From NCBI GenBank assembly GCA_016720745.1, contig JADKKA010000019.1, positions 682,001 to 746,000 of the forward strand: a stretch of 64,000 nucleotides of DNA, read 5' to 3'. This DNA is from Chitinophagaceae bacterium. Its GTDB lineage: Bacteria; Bacteroidota; Bacteroidia; Chitinophagales; Chitinophagaceae. The notes beneath the pieces were generated by a model. That model searched no databases. It had not been told where the DNA came from and was given only the letters and a program-made list of their open reading frames with translations. Below are positions 45,886-53,775 of this stretch, in pieces. Numbering within the stretch: position 1 is the stretch's first letter; each line of letters starts with the position of its first letter. A program made the translations under genes and the position numbers.

Positions 45886-46989
45886 TTAAACGAGTTCCCC
45901 CCGCTGAATGATCCCACCACCCATCACATCATCCCCTTCATAAAACACGGCACTTTGCCCCGGAGCGATTCCTTTGACATGTTCGTAAAAGCGCACTTTC
46001 ATTTGTCCGTTATCGGGATATAAATTGGAAATGGCGCCACGGTCCTTGTACCGGATCTTGGTGATGGCTTCCATTCCATCACTGATCGCATCATATTTGA
46101 TCATGTTGATTTTGCTGACCATCATTTCATTTTGATCAAGGTCCTCCTCATCGCCCAGCATCACAGTATTTTTTTCCGGATCGATATGGGTTACAAATAC
46201 GGGACGGCCCATGGCAATGTCGAGTCCCTTTCTTTGCCCGATCGTATAAAAAGGATAGCCTTTATGCTGGCCTAAAACTTTTCCGTTTTTATCAATGAAA
46301 TTTCCACCGGCTACTCTCTCTTCCAATCCTTCCACTTTTCTTTTCAGAAAACCCCGGTAATCATTATCCGGGACAAAACAGATTTCGTAGCTCTCATGCT
46401 TTTTAGCTAATTCCGGGTAGCCAAAATCATGTGCCATCTGCCGGATCTCGGTTTTACGGTAAGGACCAAGCGGTAGCAATGTCCTGCTCAGCAAATCCTG
46501 TTGTAAACCCCAGAGTACATAACTCTGGTCCTTGGTATCATCAATGGCCTTGCTGACAACAAAGCGACCATTGTCGTGTTGCCTGATCTTGGCATAATGA
46601 CCGGTAGCAATGAATTCACAATCCAAAGCATCTGCTCTTTTCAGCAGGGCCCTCCATTTGATATGGGTATTGCAAAGCACGCAAGGGTTCGGCGTGCGGC
46701 CGGCCAGGTACTCATCCACAAAATTCTCAATCACAAAGTCACCAAATTCTTCCCTGATATCAAGAATATAATGGGCAAAGCCATGTTGTACGGCCGCCAT
46801 TCTTGCGTCGTTAAATGAATCGAGATTGCAGCAACCGGTTTCCTTCTTGCTGCCCCCACTGGCGGTATAATCCCATGTTTTCATGGTAATGCCTACCACC
46901 TCATAACCTTCCTGGTTGAGCATCAATGCGGTAACGGTACTGTCAATACCCCCGCTCATCGCCACTAATACTTTTCCTTTCCTGCTCAT
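45886..46989 (-). CDS. mnmA: tRNA-specific 2-thiouridylase
   Basis: MnmA installs sulfur at U34 of Glu, Gln and Lys tRNAs, so the tRNA-Glu of this window is a substrate. The 367-residue protein has the PP-loop ATP-binding motif SGGIDST (12-18; isoleucine in place of the usual valine), the nucleophilic cysteine C103 in TPNPCVLCN and the persulfide cysteine C204 in YEICFVPD. The C-terminal beta-barrel domain ends with VFYEGDDVMGGGII. A TATATTTG element lies about 18 bp upstream on the minus strand (47014-47007). Confidence 0.97.
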   Translation of the reverse strand: MSRKGKVLVAMSGGIDSTVTALMLNQEGYEVVGITMKTWDYTASGGSKKETGCCNLDSFNDARMAAVQHGFAHYILDIREEFGDFVIENFVDEYLAGRTPNPCVLCNTHIKWRALLKRADALDCEFIATGHYAKIRQHDNGRFVVSKAIDDTKDQSYVLWGLQQDLLSRTLLPLGPYRKTEIRQMAHDFGYPELAKKHESYEICFVPDNDYRGFLKRKVEGLEERVAGGNFIDKNGKVLGQHKGYPFYTIGQRKGLDIAMGRPVFVTHIDPEKNTVMLGDEEDLDQNEMMVSKINMIKYDAISDGMEAITKIRYKDRGAISNLYPDNGQMKVRFYEHVKGIAPGQSAVFYEGDDVMGGGIIQRGELV

Positions 46990-47058
46990 AACATTAAATC
47001 AAACGGCAAATATACAAAGTCTGAAACGGGCGGGGTTTCGGGAAGGGGAAAACCGGGG

Positions 47059-47160
47059 ATAGTTGAGTAGTTGAGAGGTTAAAAGGTTGAGAAGTTGAAT
47101 AGTTGAGGGGTTGAGGAGTTGAGGAGTTGAAAGGTTGAGGAAGTTGAGAGGTTGAGGAGA
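47059..47160. repeat. 8-bp NRGTTGAN array
   Basis: About twelve octads (AGTTGAGT, AGTTGAGA, GGTTAAAA, GGTTGAGA, AGTTGAAT, AGTTGAGG, GGTTGAGG) run head to tail, with one 9-bp slip. No gene is present in 46990-47315. Confidence 0.85.
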
Positions 47161-47208
47161 TACCGGTGCCACCTGAGTTGTTTTGAAATTCTACGCTTCC
47201 GGTATAGT

Positions 47209-47315
47209 ACTGATAGACTGATAGACTGACAGACTGCCGACTGTAGACTGCTGTCTGCCGACTGAAGACTGCTGTCTGCCGACTGAAGACTGTCGACTGA
47301 AGACTGTCGACTGCC
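47209..47315. repeat. GACTNNN heptad array behind oxyR
   Basis: About fifteen words (ACTGATAG, GACTGTA, GACTGCT, GTCTGCC, GACTGAA, GACTGTC) end at the oxyR stop codon. Seen from oxyR (minus strand) they read NNNAGTC, the same orientation as the array behind pgk. Confidence 0.88.
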
Positions 47316-48245
47316 TCAAATCTCCACCACCTTCTTATTCCCCACCTGCCGCATCCTTGCCGGAATAATCTGCAGGATTTCTTCTTTGAGGGTACGGATC
47401 AGGCGATTTTTGATATGATCCCGATGGGTGACCAGGCTGATCTCACGGGCCGGGCTGGGTTGTTTTAATTTCTTGATCAGTTTTAACTGGGAGGGACTGA
47501 ATTCCAATACGGCCAGTTCCGGGAGAATGGTGATGCCATCACTTTTGTCCACCATTCTTTTCAGGGTTTCCAGACTGCCGGTTTCATATTTAAAGTGGAA
47601 GTCACCACTCTTGCGAAGTTCACAAAGGTTGAGGATCTGAGAGCGAAAACAATGTCCTTCTTCGAGCAGCCAAAGCTGGTTGGGATCAATATCGCTGGCC
47701 AGCACATATTTTTTCCCCGACAGCGCATTCATCTTCGAGACATACACAAACAATTCTTCATAAAATAAAACGTCCTCCCTTATCCCGGTTTCGTTCAGTG
47801 GAGTTACCACAATACTGCAGTCAAGCCGGTTATGCTTCAGGTCCTGCACAATTTCTTCGGTGATCGTTTCCTTGATCAGCAGGTTCAGTTGCGGATATTT
47901 GGCCCGCATGGCTTTGTACAAGGGGGGCAGGAGGTAAGGAGCCAGAGTGGGGATGATTCCTAATCTTAACTCCCCGGATAATGTGTCTTTTTGCTCATCA
48001 ATCAGCTGTTTGATCTGGGCCGATTCTCTTAATATCACCCTGGCCTGGGCAATGATGCCAGTCCCGATTTCAGTGGGGATTACAGGTTGTTTGGTTCGGT
48101 CAAATATCTTGACACCCAATTCCTCCTCCAGTTTATGAATCTGCATACTCAGTGTAGGCTGGGTCACAAAACACTGCGCAGCCGCCACACTGAAATGACG
48201 GTGATCATCCAGTGCAGTGATGTATTCCAGCTGGGTCAGGGTCAT
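47316..48245 (-). CDS. oxyR: OxyR-type LysR peroxide sensor
   Basis: A 309-residue LysR regulator. The N-terminal winged helix-turn-helix (about 1-60; FSVAAAQCFVTQPTLSMQIHKLEEELG) is followed by the substrate-type sensor domain. The peroxide-sensing cysteines fall at C199 and C208 (EEGHCFRSQILNLCEL), the same numbers and nine-residue spacing as in E. coli OxyR. It is divergent from katG with a 120-bp shared region. Peroxide oxidation to the C199-C208 disulfide should switch on katG; autoregulation is likely because the proposed binding site overlaps the oxyR start codon. Confidence 0.95.
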   Translation of the reverse strand: MTLTQLEYITALDDHRHFSVAAAQCFVTQPTLSMQIHKLEEELGVKIFDRTKQPVIPTEIGTGIIAQARVILRESAQIKQLIDEQKDTLSGELRLGIIPTLAPYLLPPLYKAMRAKYPQLNLLIKETITEEIVQDLKHNRLDCSIVVTPLNETGIREDVLFYEELFVYVSKMNALSGKKYVLASDIDPNQLWLLEEGHCFRSQILNLCELRKSGDFHFKYETGSLETLKRMVDKSDGITILPELAVLEFSPSQLKLIKKLKQPSPAREISLVTHRDHIKNRLIRTLKEEILQIIPARMRQVGNKKVVEI

Positions 48246-48280
48246 AGATATAATTTATATAAAGATAAGAATAATCAATT
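48244..48280 (+). promoter_or_regulatory. Proposed OxyR binding site upstream of katG
   Basis: The E. coli OxyR pattern is four tetranucleotides at 11-bp spacing (ATAG, CTAT, ATAG, CTAT). Here ATAG (48244), TTAT (48255), TAAG (48266) and AATT (48277) occur at that spacing, with the internal T and A of the first half matching too. The site abuts the katG -33 box, the normal activator position. The second half is weak. Confidence 0.45.
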
Positions 48281-48310
48281 TGAATTATAAGGCAGGGGCC
48301 GGTACATTTG
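48279..48310 (+). promoter_or_regulatory. katG promoter
   Basis: TTTG (48279-48282), a 20-bp spacer and TACATTTG (48303-48310). Transcription would begin about 50 nt before the katG ATG. Confidence 0.8.
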
Positions 48311-48365
48311 ATGTCGCAATCAGTCTGATTGCCAATCAACCCATCAAAAAAATTAAAAGAAGAAC

Positions 48366-50579
48366 ATGGAAACGAACAACACAAACGGAAAATGTCCTGT
48401 TACCGGTGCCGGCTTTGCCAAAGTAGCCGGTGGGGGAACACGTAACCGCGACTGGTGGCCGAACCAGCTCAACCTGAATATTCTCAGGCAGCATTCTGCC
48501 AAGTCGGACCCGTTGGATAAAGATTTCAATTATGCCAAAGCGTTTCAGTCGCTTGACCTGAGTGCAGTGAAAAATGACCTGGCCAATCTCATGACCAGTT
48601 CCAAAGACTGGTGGCCGGCAGACTATGGTCATTATGGTCCTTTCATGATTCGTATGGCCTGGCATAGTGCCGGTACCTATCGTATTCATGATGGACGTGG
48701 TGGTGGTGGCCGCGGACAGCAGCGCTTTTCACCATTGAACAGCTGGCCTGATAATGTGAACCTTGACAAAGCCCGTTTATTGCTTTGGCCGGTCAAGAAA
48801 AAATACGGACAAAAAATTTCATGGGCCGACCTGATGATCCTTGCCGGTAATGTGGCGCTGGAAACCATGGGCTTTAAAACCTTTGGATTTGCGGGTGGCC
48901 GGGAAGATGTTTGGGAAGCGGATGAAGATGTATACTGGGGAAGTGAAAAAGAATGGCTGGCGCTGAGTAATAATCCGCATAGCCGTTATTCCGGAGAACG
49001 TGACCTGGAAAACCCATTGGCTGCTGTGCAAATGGGTTTGATCTATGTAAATCCGGAAGGACCTGATGGCAATCCTGATCCGGTCTTAGCCGCAAAAGAT
49101 ATCCGCGAAACATTTGCCCGTATGGCGATGGATGATGAAGAAACCGTGGCGCTGATTGCAGGTGGTCACAGTTTTGGTAAAACACATGGTGCCGGAGAAC
49201 CTGGTAAATACGTTGGCAAAGAACCAGCTGCCGTTGGTATGGAAGCACAGGGTATTGGCTGGGCGAATAGTTTAGAAACAGGTTGTGGAGAATTTACTAT
49301 CACCAGCGGATTGGAAGGAGCCTGGACCACTACCCCGGTAAAATGGAGTCATAATTTCTTTGAGAATTTATTCGGATACGAGTGGGAACTCACAAAAAGC
49401 CCCGCCGGCGCTCAACAATGGAAACCAAAGGGTGATGCAGGAGCCGGACTGGTACCGGATGCTCATAATCCCAATAAGCGCCATCAGCCCTTTATGCTCA
49501 CCACCGATCTGTCTCTGCGATTTGATCCGGTGTATGAAAAAATTTCACGCCGGTTCCTGGAGAACCCTGATCAGTTTGCCGATGCATTCGCCCGGGCCTG
49601 GTTTAAATTAACCCATCGTGACCTGGGACCACGTTCCCGTTATCTGGGACCTGAAGTGCCGTCTGAAGAACTGATCTGGCAGGATCCATTACCGGCCCGT
49701 GATCATGAATTAGTAAGCGAAGCAGATATTACCGCCATCAAAGCAACCATACAATCATCCGGTTTGAGCATTGCCGAACTGGTCACCACTGCATGGGCTG
49801 CCGCCTCTACCTTCCGTGGATCCGATAAACGTGGTGGGGCCAATGGTGCCCGTATTCGCCTGGCACCCCAGTCCAACTGGGAAGTAAATAACCCGGTGCA
49901 ACTGAAAAAAGTATTGGCTGTTCTCGAAGGAATTCAACAAACGCTGGCTGCAGAGAATAAAAATATCTCTCTGGCCGATCTGATCGTGTTGGCTGGTTGT
50001 GCCGGAGTAGAAATGGCCGCTAATGCAGCAGGTCATACTATTACAGTACCCTTTACACCCGGCCGTACTGATGCCACACAGGAACAAACAGATGTGGAAT
50101 CATTTGCTGTACTGGAACCCATTGCAGATGGATTCCGTAATTATCAGAAAAGAACGGTTCCGTTGAATGCTGAAGACCTGCTGGTGGATAAAGCACAGTT
50201 GCTCACCCTTACTGCTCCTGAAATGGCCGTACTGCTGGCTGGTATGCGGGTAATGGATGCTAACTGGAATGGTTCCAAACACGGAGTGTTAACTGCCAGT
50301 CCCGGTTTCCTTACCAATGATTTCTTTGTGAACCTGCTGGATGAGAACACGACCTGGAAAGCAATGGATCCCGGACAACATGCATTTGAAGGGACCGATC
50401 GCAGTACCGGTAAAGCAAAGTGGATGGCCACCAGGGCTGACCTGGTATTTGGATCACATGCAGAACTCAGGGCCATTGCTGAAGTATATGCCAGTGAGGA
50501 TGCCAAAGAAAAATTCGCAAAGGATTTTGTAGCTGCCTGGGATAAAGTCATGAACCTTGACCGGTTCGATGTAGCATAA
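48366..50579 (+). CDS. katG: Catalase-peroxidase
   Basis: A 737-residue haem enzyme that removes hydrogen peroxide by catalase and peroxidase activity. Distal residues R96, W99 and H100 lie in RMAWHSAGTYR. The covalent Met-Tyr-Trp adduct needed for catalase activity can form from M253 (ARMAMDD), Y227 (GLIYVNPEGPDGNP) and W99. The proximal haem histidine is H268 (GGHSFGKTH). The duplicated C-terminal domain (about 430-737) is complete. It is controlled by the divergent oxyR and followed by a terminator and an AGTC heptad array. Confidence 0.98.
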   Translation: METNNTNGKCPVTGAGFAKVAGGGTRNRDWWPNQLNLNILRQHSAKSDPLDKDFNYAKAFQSLDLSAVKNDLANLMTSSKDWWPADYGHYGPFMIRMAWHSAGTYRIHDGRGGGGRGQQRFSPLNSWPDNVNLDKARLLLWPVKKKYGQKISWADLMILAGNVALETMGFKTFGFAGGREDVWEADEDVYWGSEKEWLALSNNPHSRYSGERDLENPLAAVQMGLIYVNPEGPDGNPDPVLAAKDIRETFARMAMDDEETVALIAGGHSFGKTHGAGEPGKYVGKEPAAVGMEAQGIGWANSLETGCGEFTITSGLEGAWTTTPVKWSHNFFENLFGYEWELTKSPAGAQQWKPKGDAGAGLVPDAHNPNKRHQPFMLTTDLSLRFDPVYEKISRRFLENPDQFADAFARAWFKLTHRDLGPRSRYLGPEVPSEELIWQDPLPARDHELVSEADITAIKATIQSSGLSIAELVTTAWAAASTFRGSDKRGGANGARIRLAPQSNWEVNNPVQLKKVLAVLEGIQQTLAAENKNISLADLIVLAGCAGVEMAANAAGHTITVPFTPGRTDATQEQTDVESFAVLEPIADGFRNYQKRTVPLNAEDLLVDKAQLLTLTAPEMAVLLAGMRVMDANWNGSKHGVLTASPGFLTNDFFVNLLDENTTWKAMDPGQHAFEGTDRSTGKAKWMATRADLVFGSHAELRAIAEVYASEDAKEKFAKDFVAAWDKVMNLDRFDVA

Positions 50580-50604
50580 TTTTTTTTTGTTGGTTGAGAC
50601 GATC

Positions 50605-50634
50605 AAAAGCGGTTCCGGGAGGGGCCGCTTTTTT
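50605..50634 (+). terminator. katG terminator
   Basis: AAAAGCGG pairs with CCGCTTTT, with an inner CC/GG, followed by T residues. Confidence 0.85.
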
Positions 50635-50669
50635 AGTCGATAGTCTTTAGTCGATAGTCGTGAGTCACG
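50633..50669. repeat. NNNAGTC heptad array after katG
   Basis: Five words (TTTAGTC, GATAGTC, TTTAGTC, GATAGTC, GTGAGTC) begin right at the terminator T tract. Confidence 0.75.
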
Positions 50670-50723
50670 TACAGGGAGCCTGGATGGCTAGACAAATATT
50701 GGGGCCTGCCATGAGTATTGGGG

Positions 50724-51158
50724 CTAAGCGATATCGCTTTCGGCGCCGCTGTTTTTATTATTGTGATAACGGACTGACTGGAATTCAGTGATGGCCAGTT
50801 TGGCAATGATGGCTATTTCGCCAATAAAATAAATAGAGCCGAGCGGTTCAAGTACGGTAAAGTGAATCACGACTATAATCAGGGTCAGTACACAATAACA
50901 TCCGTTAAAGACTGCGATGAATGTCATGAAATTTTTCCACTGGCTTTTTACAAACGCAAAACAGCTCAGGGAATAAATGCCGCAGAAAAGGGCAATCGCT
51001 GCTAATTGATTCAGCACTCTCGGGGGCATGCCCGAAAAATCCTTCAAAACCACATATAGCATGAAGGCACTGATCATTCCGCCGATGCCGTCCAAAAGGA
51101 ATAATTGCTTTGGATTACTGATGAGGCGGTTGGTTAATGTTGGTTTGTCTGCAGGCAC
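50724..51158 (-). CDS. Small integral membrane protein, 144 aa, 4 TM
   Basis: The frame starts at a GTG (51158); an ATG two bases upstream is in another frame. Four hydrophobic helices are visible at about 24-40, 50-68, 76-98 and 105-122, between a basic N-terminus and an acidic C-terminus (SGAESDIA). No family is recognised. A TAACTTTG element (minus strand, 51170-51163) ends 4 nt before the start codon, suggesting an almost leaderless mRNA. Inner-membrane location is inferred from hydrophobicity. Confidence 0.75.
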   Translation of the reverse strand: MPADKPTLTNRLISNPKQLFLLDGIGGMISAFMLYVVLKDFSGMPPRVLNQLAAIALFCGIYSLSCFAFVKSQWKNFMTFIAVFNGCYCVLTLIIVVIHFTVLEPLGSIYFIGEIAIIAKLAITEFQSVRYHNNKNSGAESDIA

Positions 51159-51184
51159 ATTCCAAAGTTAAGGATTCCGGAAGC

Positions 51185-51322
51185 TTTACCGCAGAGAACA
51201 GGAGCTAAAAGAGTTTTCGCTGAGGAATAAAAATCGTTAGCCTCCGGAAGAGAATTTATATTTAAGTATTATCTTATTCTCTGCGAAACCTCTGCGCCCT
51301 CTGCTTCTCTGCGGTTAAAATT
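51185..51322. repeat. CTCTGCG-word repeat block
   Basis: Words ending in CTCTGC occur at 8-11-bp spacing (CTCTGCGAAA, CCTCTGCGCC, CTCTGC, TTCTCTGCGGTTAAA; about 51277-51318), with complementary-type GCAGAGAA near 51191. Widely dispersed CTCTGCGG-type phrases are known to me from other Bacteroidota and cyanobacterial genomes. No gene is present here. Confidence 0.65.
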
Positions 51323-51337
51323 TCAAAGTAAGTAACG

Positions 51338-52582
51338 TTATTCATACACCGGTAATTTCACCTTCCTGAAATTGATGATTGCATCAAATCTTTCTGCAGG
51401 CACAAAATTAAGACGGCCCCCGGACTCTACTTCAAAGCCAAATAAAGATTTAGCAGCCCAGCTGCAGTTTTTTGATTTTGGATTGAACTGAATAAAACTG
51501 ACCGGATGGATGGCTGCGAGATTTTCCAGATCGTCTGCTTTATTATTTTGAAAAGATTTATTGGTCTTGGTCCACCACTCAAAAGTTTCCCCTTCTTTCG
51601 CAAATAGACCGATATGAAAGGCATCTTTTCCAAAACGTTCCCGTACAAAATGCCCCATCCATTTGTATGGATTCTGATCCGGGCTTTTTTTATCAATATG
51701 TCCGTTATGTCCCCAGATGATGAATTTCTGGTTGGGATAAATTTCATCCATCAACCAGAATAAATTGGCAGCCATCAGGCTGTCTCTTTTCGACACCGGG
51801 TCTTCTGTATTCCAGTCCAGCGATACACTTTCCCTGTAATTGGATACAGCCCGCTGCAGGAAACGAAAAGCCAGTGGACTTAACTTGTATTGCTGCAATA
51901 TTGTTTGCTCATGCCGGTTGATACAATCCAGTGTATAAGTGGCGGCGCTTTTAATTGAATCAGCCAATGCAAATAATGGCTTCCGGTCCTCCTGCCAGAG
52001 CATCGAAGGAATCCGGAAATAACCGGAGATATTTCTGAAAACACTATCACCGGTCCGGCCCTCGAGCTCATGCATTATTTTTTGCAGTAACTGATAAGAG
52101 GCCCCGAAGTTCTGTGAATCAAAACCACTATATATGATGGGGTCACTGCGTTGCTGGCTTTCTTTGATATAGTCAAAGAGCGGCATGATTTCTTTACACT
52201 GAAAATTCCCAAATACGGTATTGTTACGGAGTTTGACCGGACTGAGACTATCGATCTTTTGAAATTCAAGAAAGATATCGGCAATGCCACTTTCCAGGGC
52301 CAGCACTTTGAACCCACATTCCTGGTGCAGGTACCGGATCATTCTGGATTTAAGGGCATAATAATCACCAATGCCATGGGAACTTTCTCCCAGCAAAACC
52401 ACCCTTTTATCTTTCAGCAGGGGCTTTAAAAAAGCCAGGTCTTTATAATCTGTAGAAGTGAGTGAAAGAATTTCCATCACTGTTCCCGGGGGACAGGCGG
52501 CCTTTCCCTGTCCGGATACTGTCTGTACCAGCAGGATGATCGGAATGATAGCCTGCAAACACCGGAATAATTGATTCATCAA
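51338..52582 (-). CDS. Erythromycin esterase-family protein, secreted
   Basis: A 414-residue protein with a signal peptide (1-25) and an erythromycin-esterase (Ere-like) domain: VVLLGESSHGIGDYYALKSR carries the conserved Glu/His, and IIWGHNGHIDKKS carries the second His motif. Clinical Ere enzymes hydrolyse the macrolide lactone; most chromosomal homologues in Bacteroidota have unknown substrates. Composition is like that of neighbouring genes, so it appears native. A second, AT-rich homologue lies 1.2 kb away (53776-54999). Confidence 0.9.
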   Translation of the reverse strand: MMNQLFRCLQAIIPIILLVQTVSGQGKAACPPGTVMEILSLTSTDYKDLAFLKPLLKDKRVVLLGESSHGIGDYYALKSRMIRYLHQECGFKVLALESGIADIFLEFQKIDSLSPVKLRNNTVFGNFQCKEIMPLFDYIKESQQRSDPIIYSGFDSQNFGASYQLLQKIMHELEGRTGDSVFRNISGYFRIPSMLWQEDRKPLFALADSIKSAATYTLDCINRHEQTILQQYKLSPLAFRFLQRAVSNYRESVSLDWNTEDPVSKRDSLMAANLFWLMDEIYPNQKFIIWGHNGHIDKKSPDQNPYKWMGHFVRERFGKDAFHIGLFAKEGETFEWWTKTNKSFQNNKADDLENLAAIHPVSFIQFNPKSKNCSWAAKSLFGFEVESGGRLNFVPAERFDAIINFRKVKLPVYE

Positions 52583-52712
52583 TAGGTTGTGGTTGAGTAA
52601 GGAAAACTGATATATAAATGCCTCAGACTAATTTAGGCAAAATTGGGCAATGCTTTGAAATGCCGTAGCTGTACTGAAGTTAGAACGGAATCTTGATGGG
52701 ATTTAGTATGAT

Positions 52713-53198
52713 TTATGGCTGCAATGCAGTTACAAACCCTTCATAATCGTCAGGTGTAACCACAATCCGATCACCTTTTTTGGTACGGATCAACACGGCT
52801 TTATTTCTGCGGGTGGCATACCAGGTCATGCTGCCGATACTGCCTTTAAAAAAGCGCCCGAAATATCCAAAGAGACCACCGACACCAAATGTCCGGATGG
52901 CCCAGTTTAATTCTCCGTTAATGAATAACTCAAGTGCTTCTATATCGGCGCGGGCTATTTTTTTACTGGAAAGAGGTCTTTGGATGATCAGGGTTGTATC
53001 CGTGATTGTATAGTGGAGAGGACGCAGTAAAAAAGTAAACAGATAAACCAGCAGCAGCAGGATAATAACAATCAGTGACAAGGTTGAAAATTCATGTATC
53101 AGTTCCTTTACCTGAACTCCAATGATCGTGATAAACAGGAGGCTGACACCCCAGGTAACGATAGTGGCTAAACGGTCGAGGGAGGTTGTGAATTTCAT
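52713..53198 (-). CDS. Bacterial PH-domain membrane protein, 161 aa
   Basis: Two N-terminal transmembrane helices (about 10-30 and 38-60) precede a small bacterial PH-like domain: LHYTITDTTLIIQRPLSSKK, then the stretch FGVGGLFGYFGRFFKG before MTWYATRRNKAVLIRT and a C-terminal VTPDDYEGFVTAL. Proteins of this type are membrane anchored with the PH domain in the cytosol; the role is not established. It is a single gene on the minus strand with ordinary composition, marking the left border of the AT-rich patch. Confidence 0.8.
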   Translation of the reverse strand: MKFTTSLDRLATIVTWGVSLLFITIIGVQVKELIHEFSTLSLIVIILLLLVYLFTFLLRPLHYTITDTTLIIQRPLSSKKIARADIEALELFINGELNWAIRTFGVGGLFGYFGRFFKGSIGSMTWYATRRNKAVLIRTKKGDRIVVTPDDYEGFVTALQP

Positions 53199-53639
53199 TG
53201 CGGTATAGATGAGGAGAGAATAGTAATCAGTACTTTTTTAGTAATGAAGCATTCTTTCCTTAATAAAATTAATGAATCATCATTTATTCGGTTGCAAAAT
53301 CCTGGTAAAATGTCTCAGGATAACAGAAAGTGTCATCAACTTTGAAATGGCAAGGGTGTATACAAATTGAGTAATAACTGGAATATTTGCTGTGTAAAAA
53401 AGCAAAAAAAATAATCGATAGTCAAATTATTTTAAAAGGAAGCCTGGCAGAGCCAGTAATAAAGCAAAAAGCAATAAAACCATTAGTTTTCCAGAACTAA
53501 ATTCATATTGTTGTTTTTCCAATCTGGCATTTGGGTTTTTTTTAGAGGGTTGTCCTCTATTTTGAAATAGGTGGATATTTTTTTCAGTTTTTTCAACATG
53601 AATTTTTCAATAGCTGTAAACTGATCGAAAGTAATGAAT
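53199..53639. other. AT-rich stretch, only doubtful coding
   Basis: This region is clearly more AT-rich than its left neighbour. A minus-strand frame (53483-53746) runs out of the palindrome at 53640 and encodes a Lys/Asn-rich C-terminal end (KKLKKISTYFKIEDNPLKK). It could be a remnant of a further cassette or host gene, but I cannot support it as a gene. Confidence 0.4.
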
Positions 53640-53766
53640 GTAACGGTTCTCGGCTTGGCAATGTGGCGAATTTTAGCACAAAAGTTAAATAGAATTAATG
53701 ATGTTGAACCTTGCACAATGTTGCATAGAAGCAATTCGGCCGCCATATTGCCAAACCGATGTTAGC
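53640..53766 (-). mobile_element. Integron attC-like recombination site
   Basis: A ~127-bp imperfect palindrome begins 9 bp behind the stop of the AT-rich esterase gene. The outer ends are complementary (GTTA at 53761 and TAAC at 53641; on the cassette strand GCTAAC ... CCGTTACAT, close to the RYYYAAC/GTTRRRY core sites). Long arms pair CGGTTTGGCAATATGGCG with its near-complement at 53651-53668, with three unmatched GCC bases on one arm, like the extrahelical bases of attC. The loop holds a smaller TGCA-CAATGT-TGCA palindrome. No integrase gene is in the window. Confidence 0.6.
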
Positions 53767-53775
53767 AAATCGGGT

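Noticed and set aside
53483..53746. 87-aa gene in the AT-rich patch
   Set aside because: Its N-terminal third is a translation of the attC-like palindrome; the rest may be a remnant but lacks its own convincing start.
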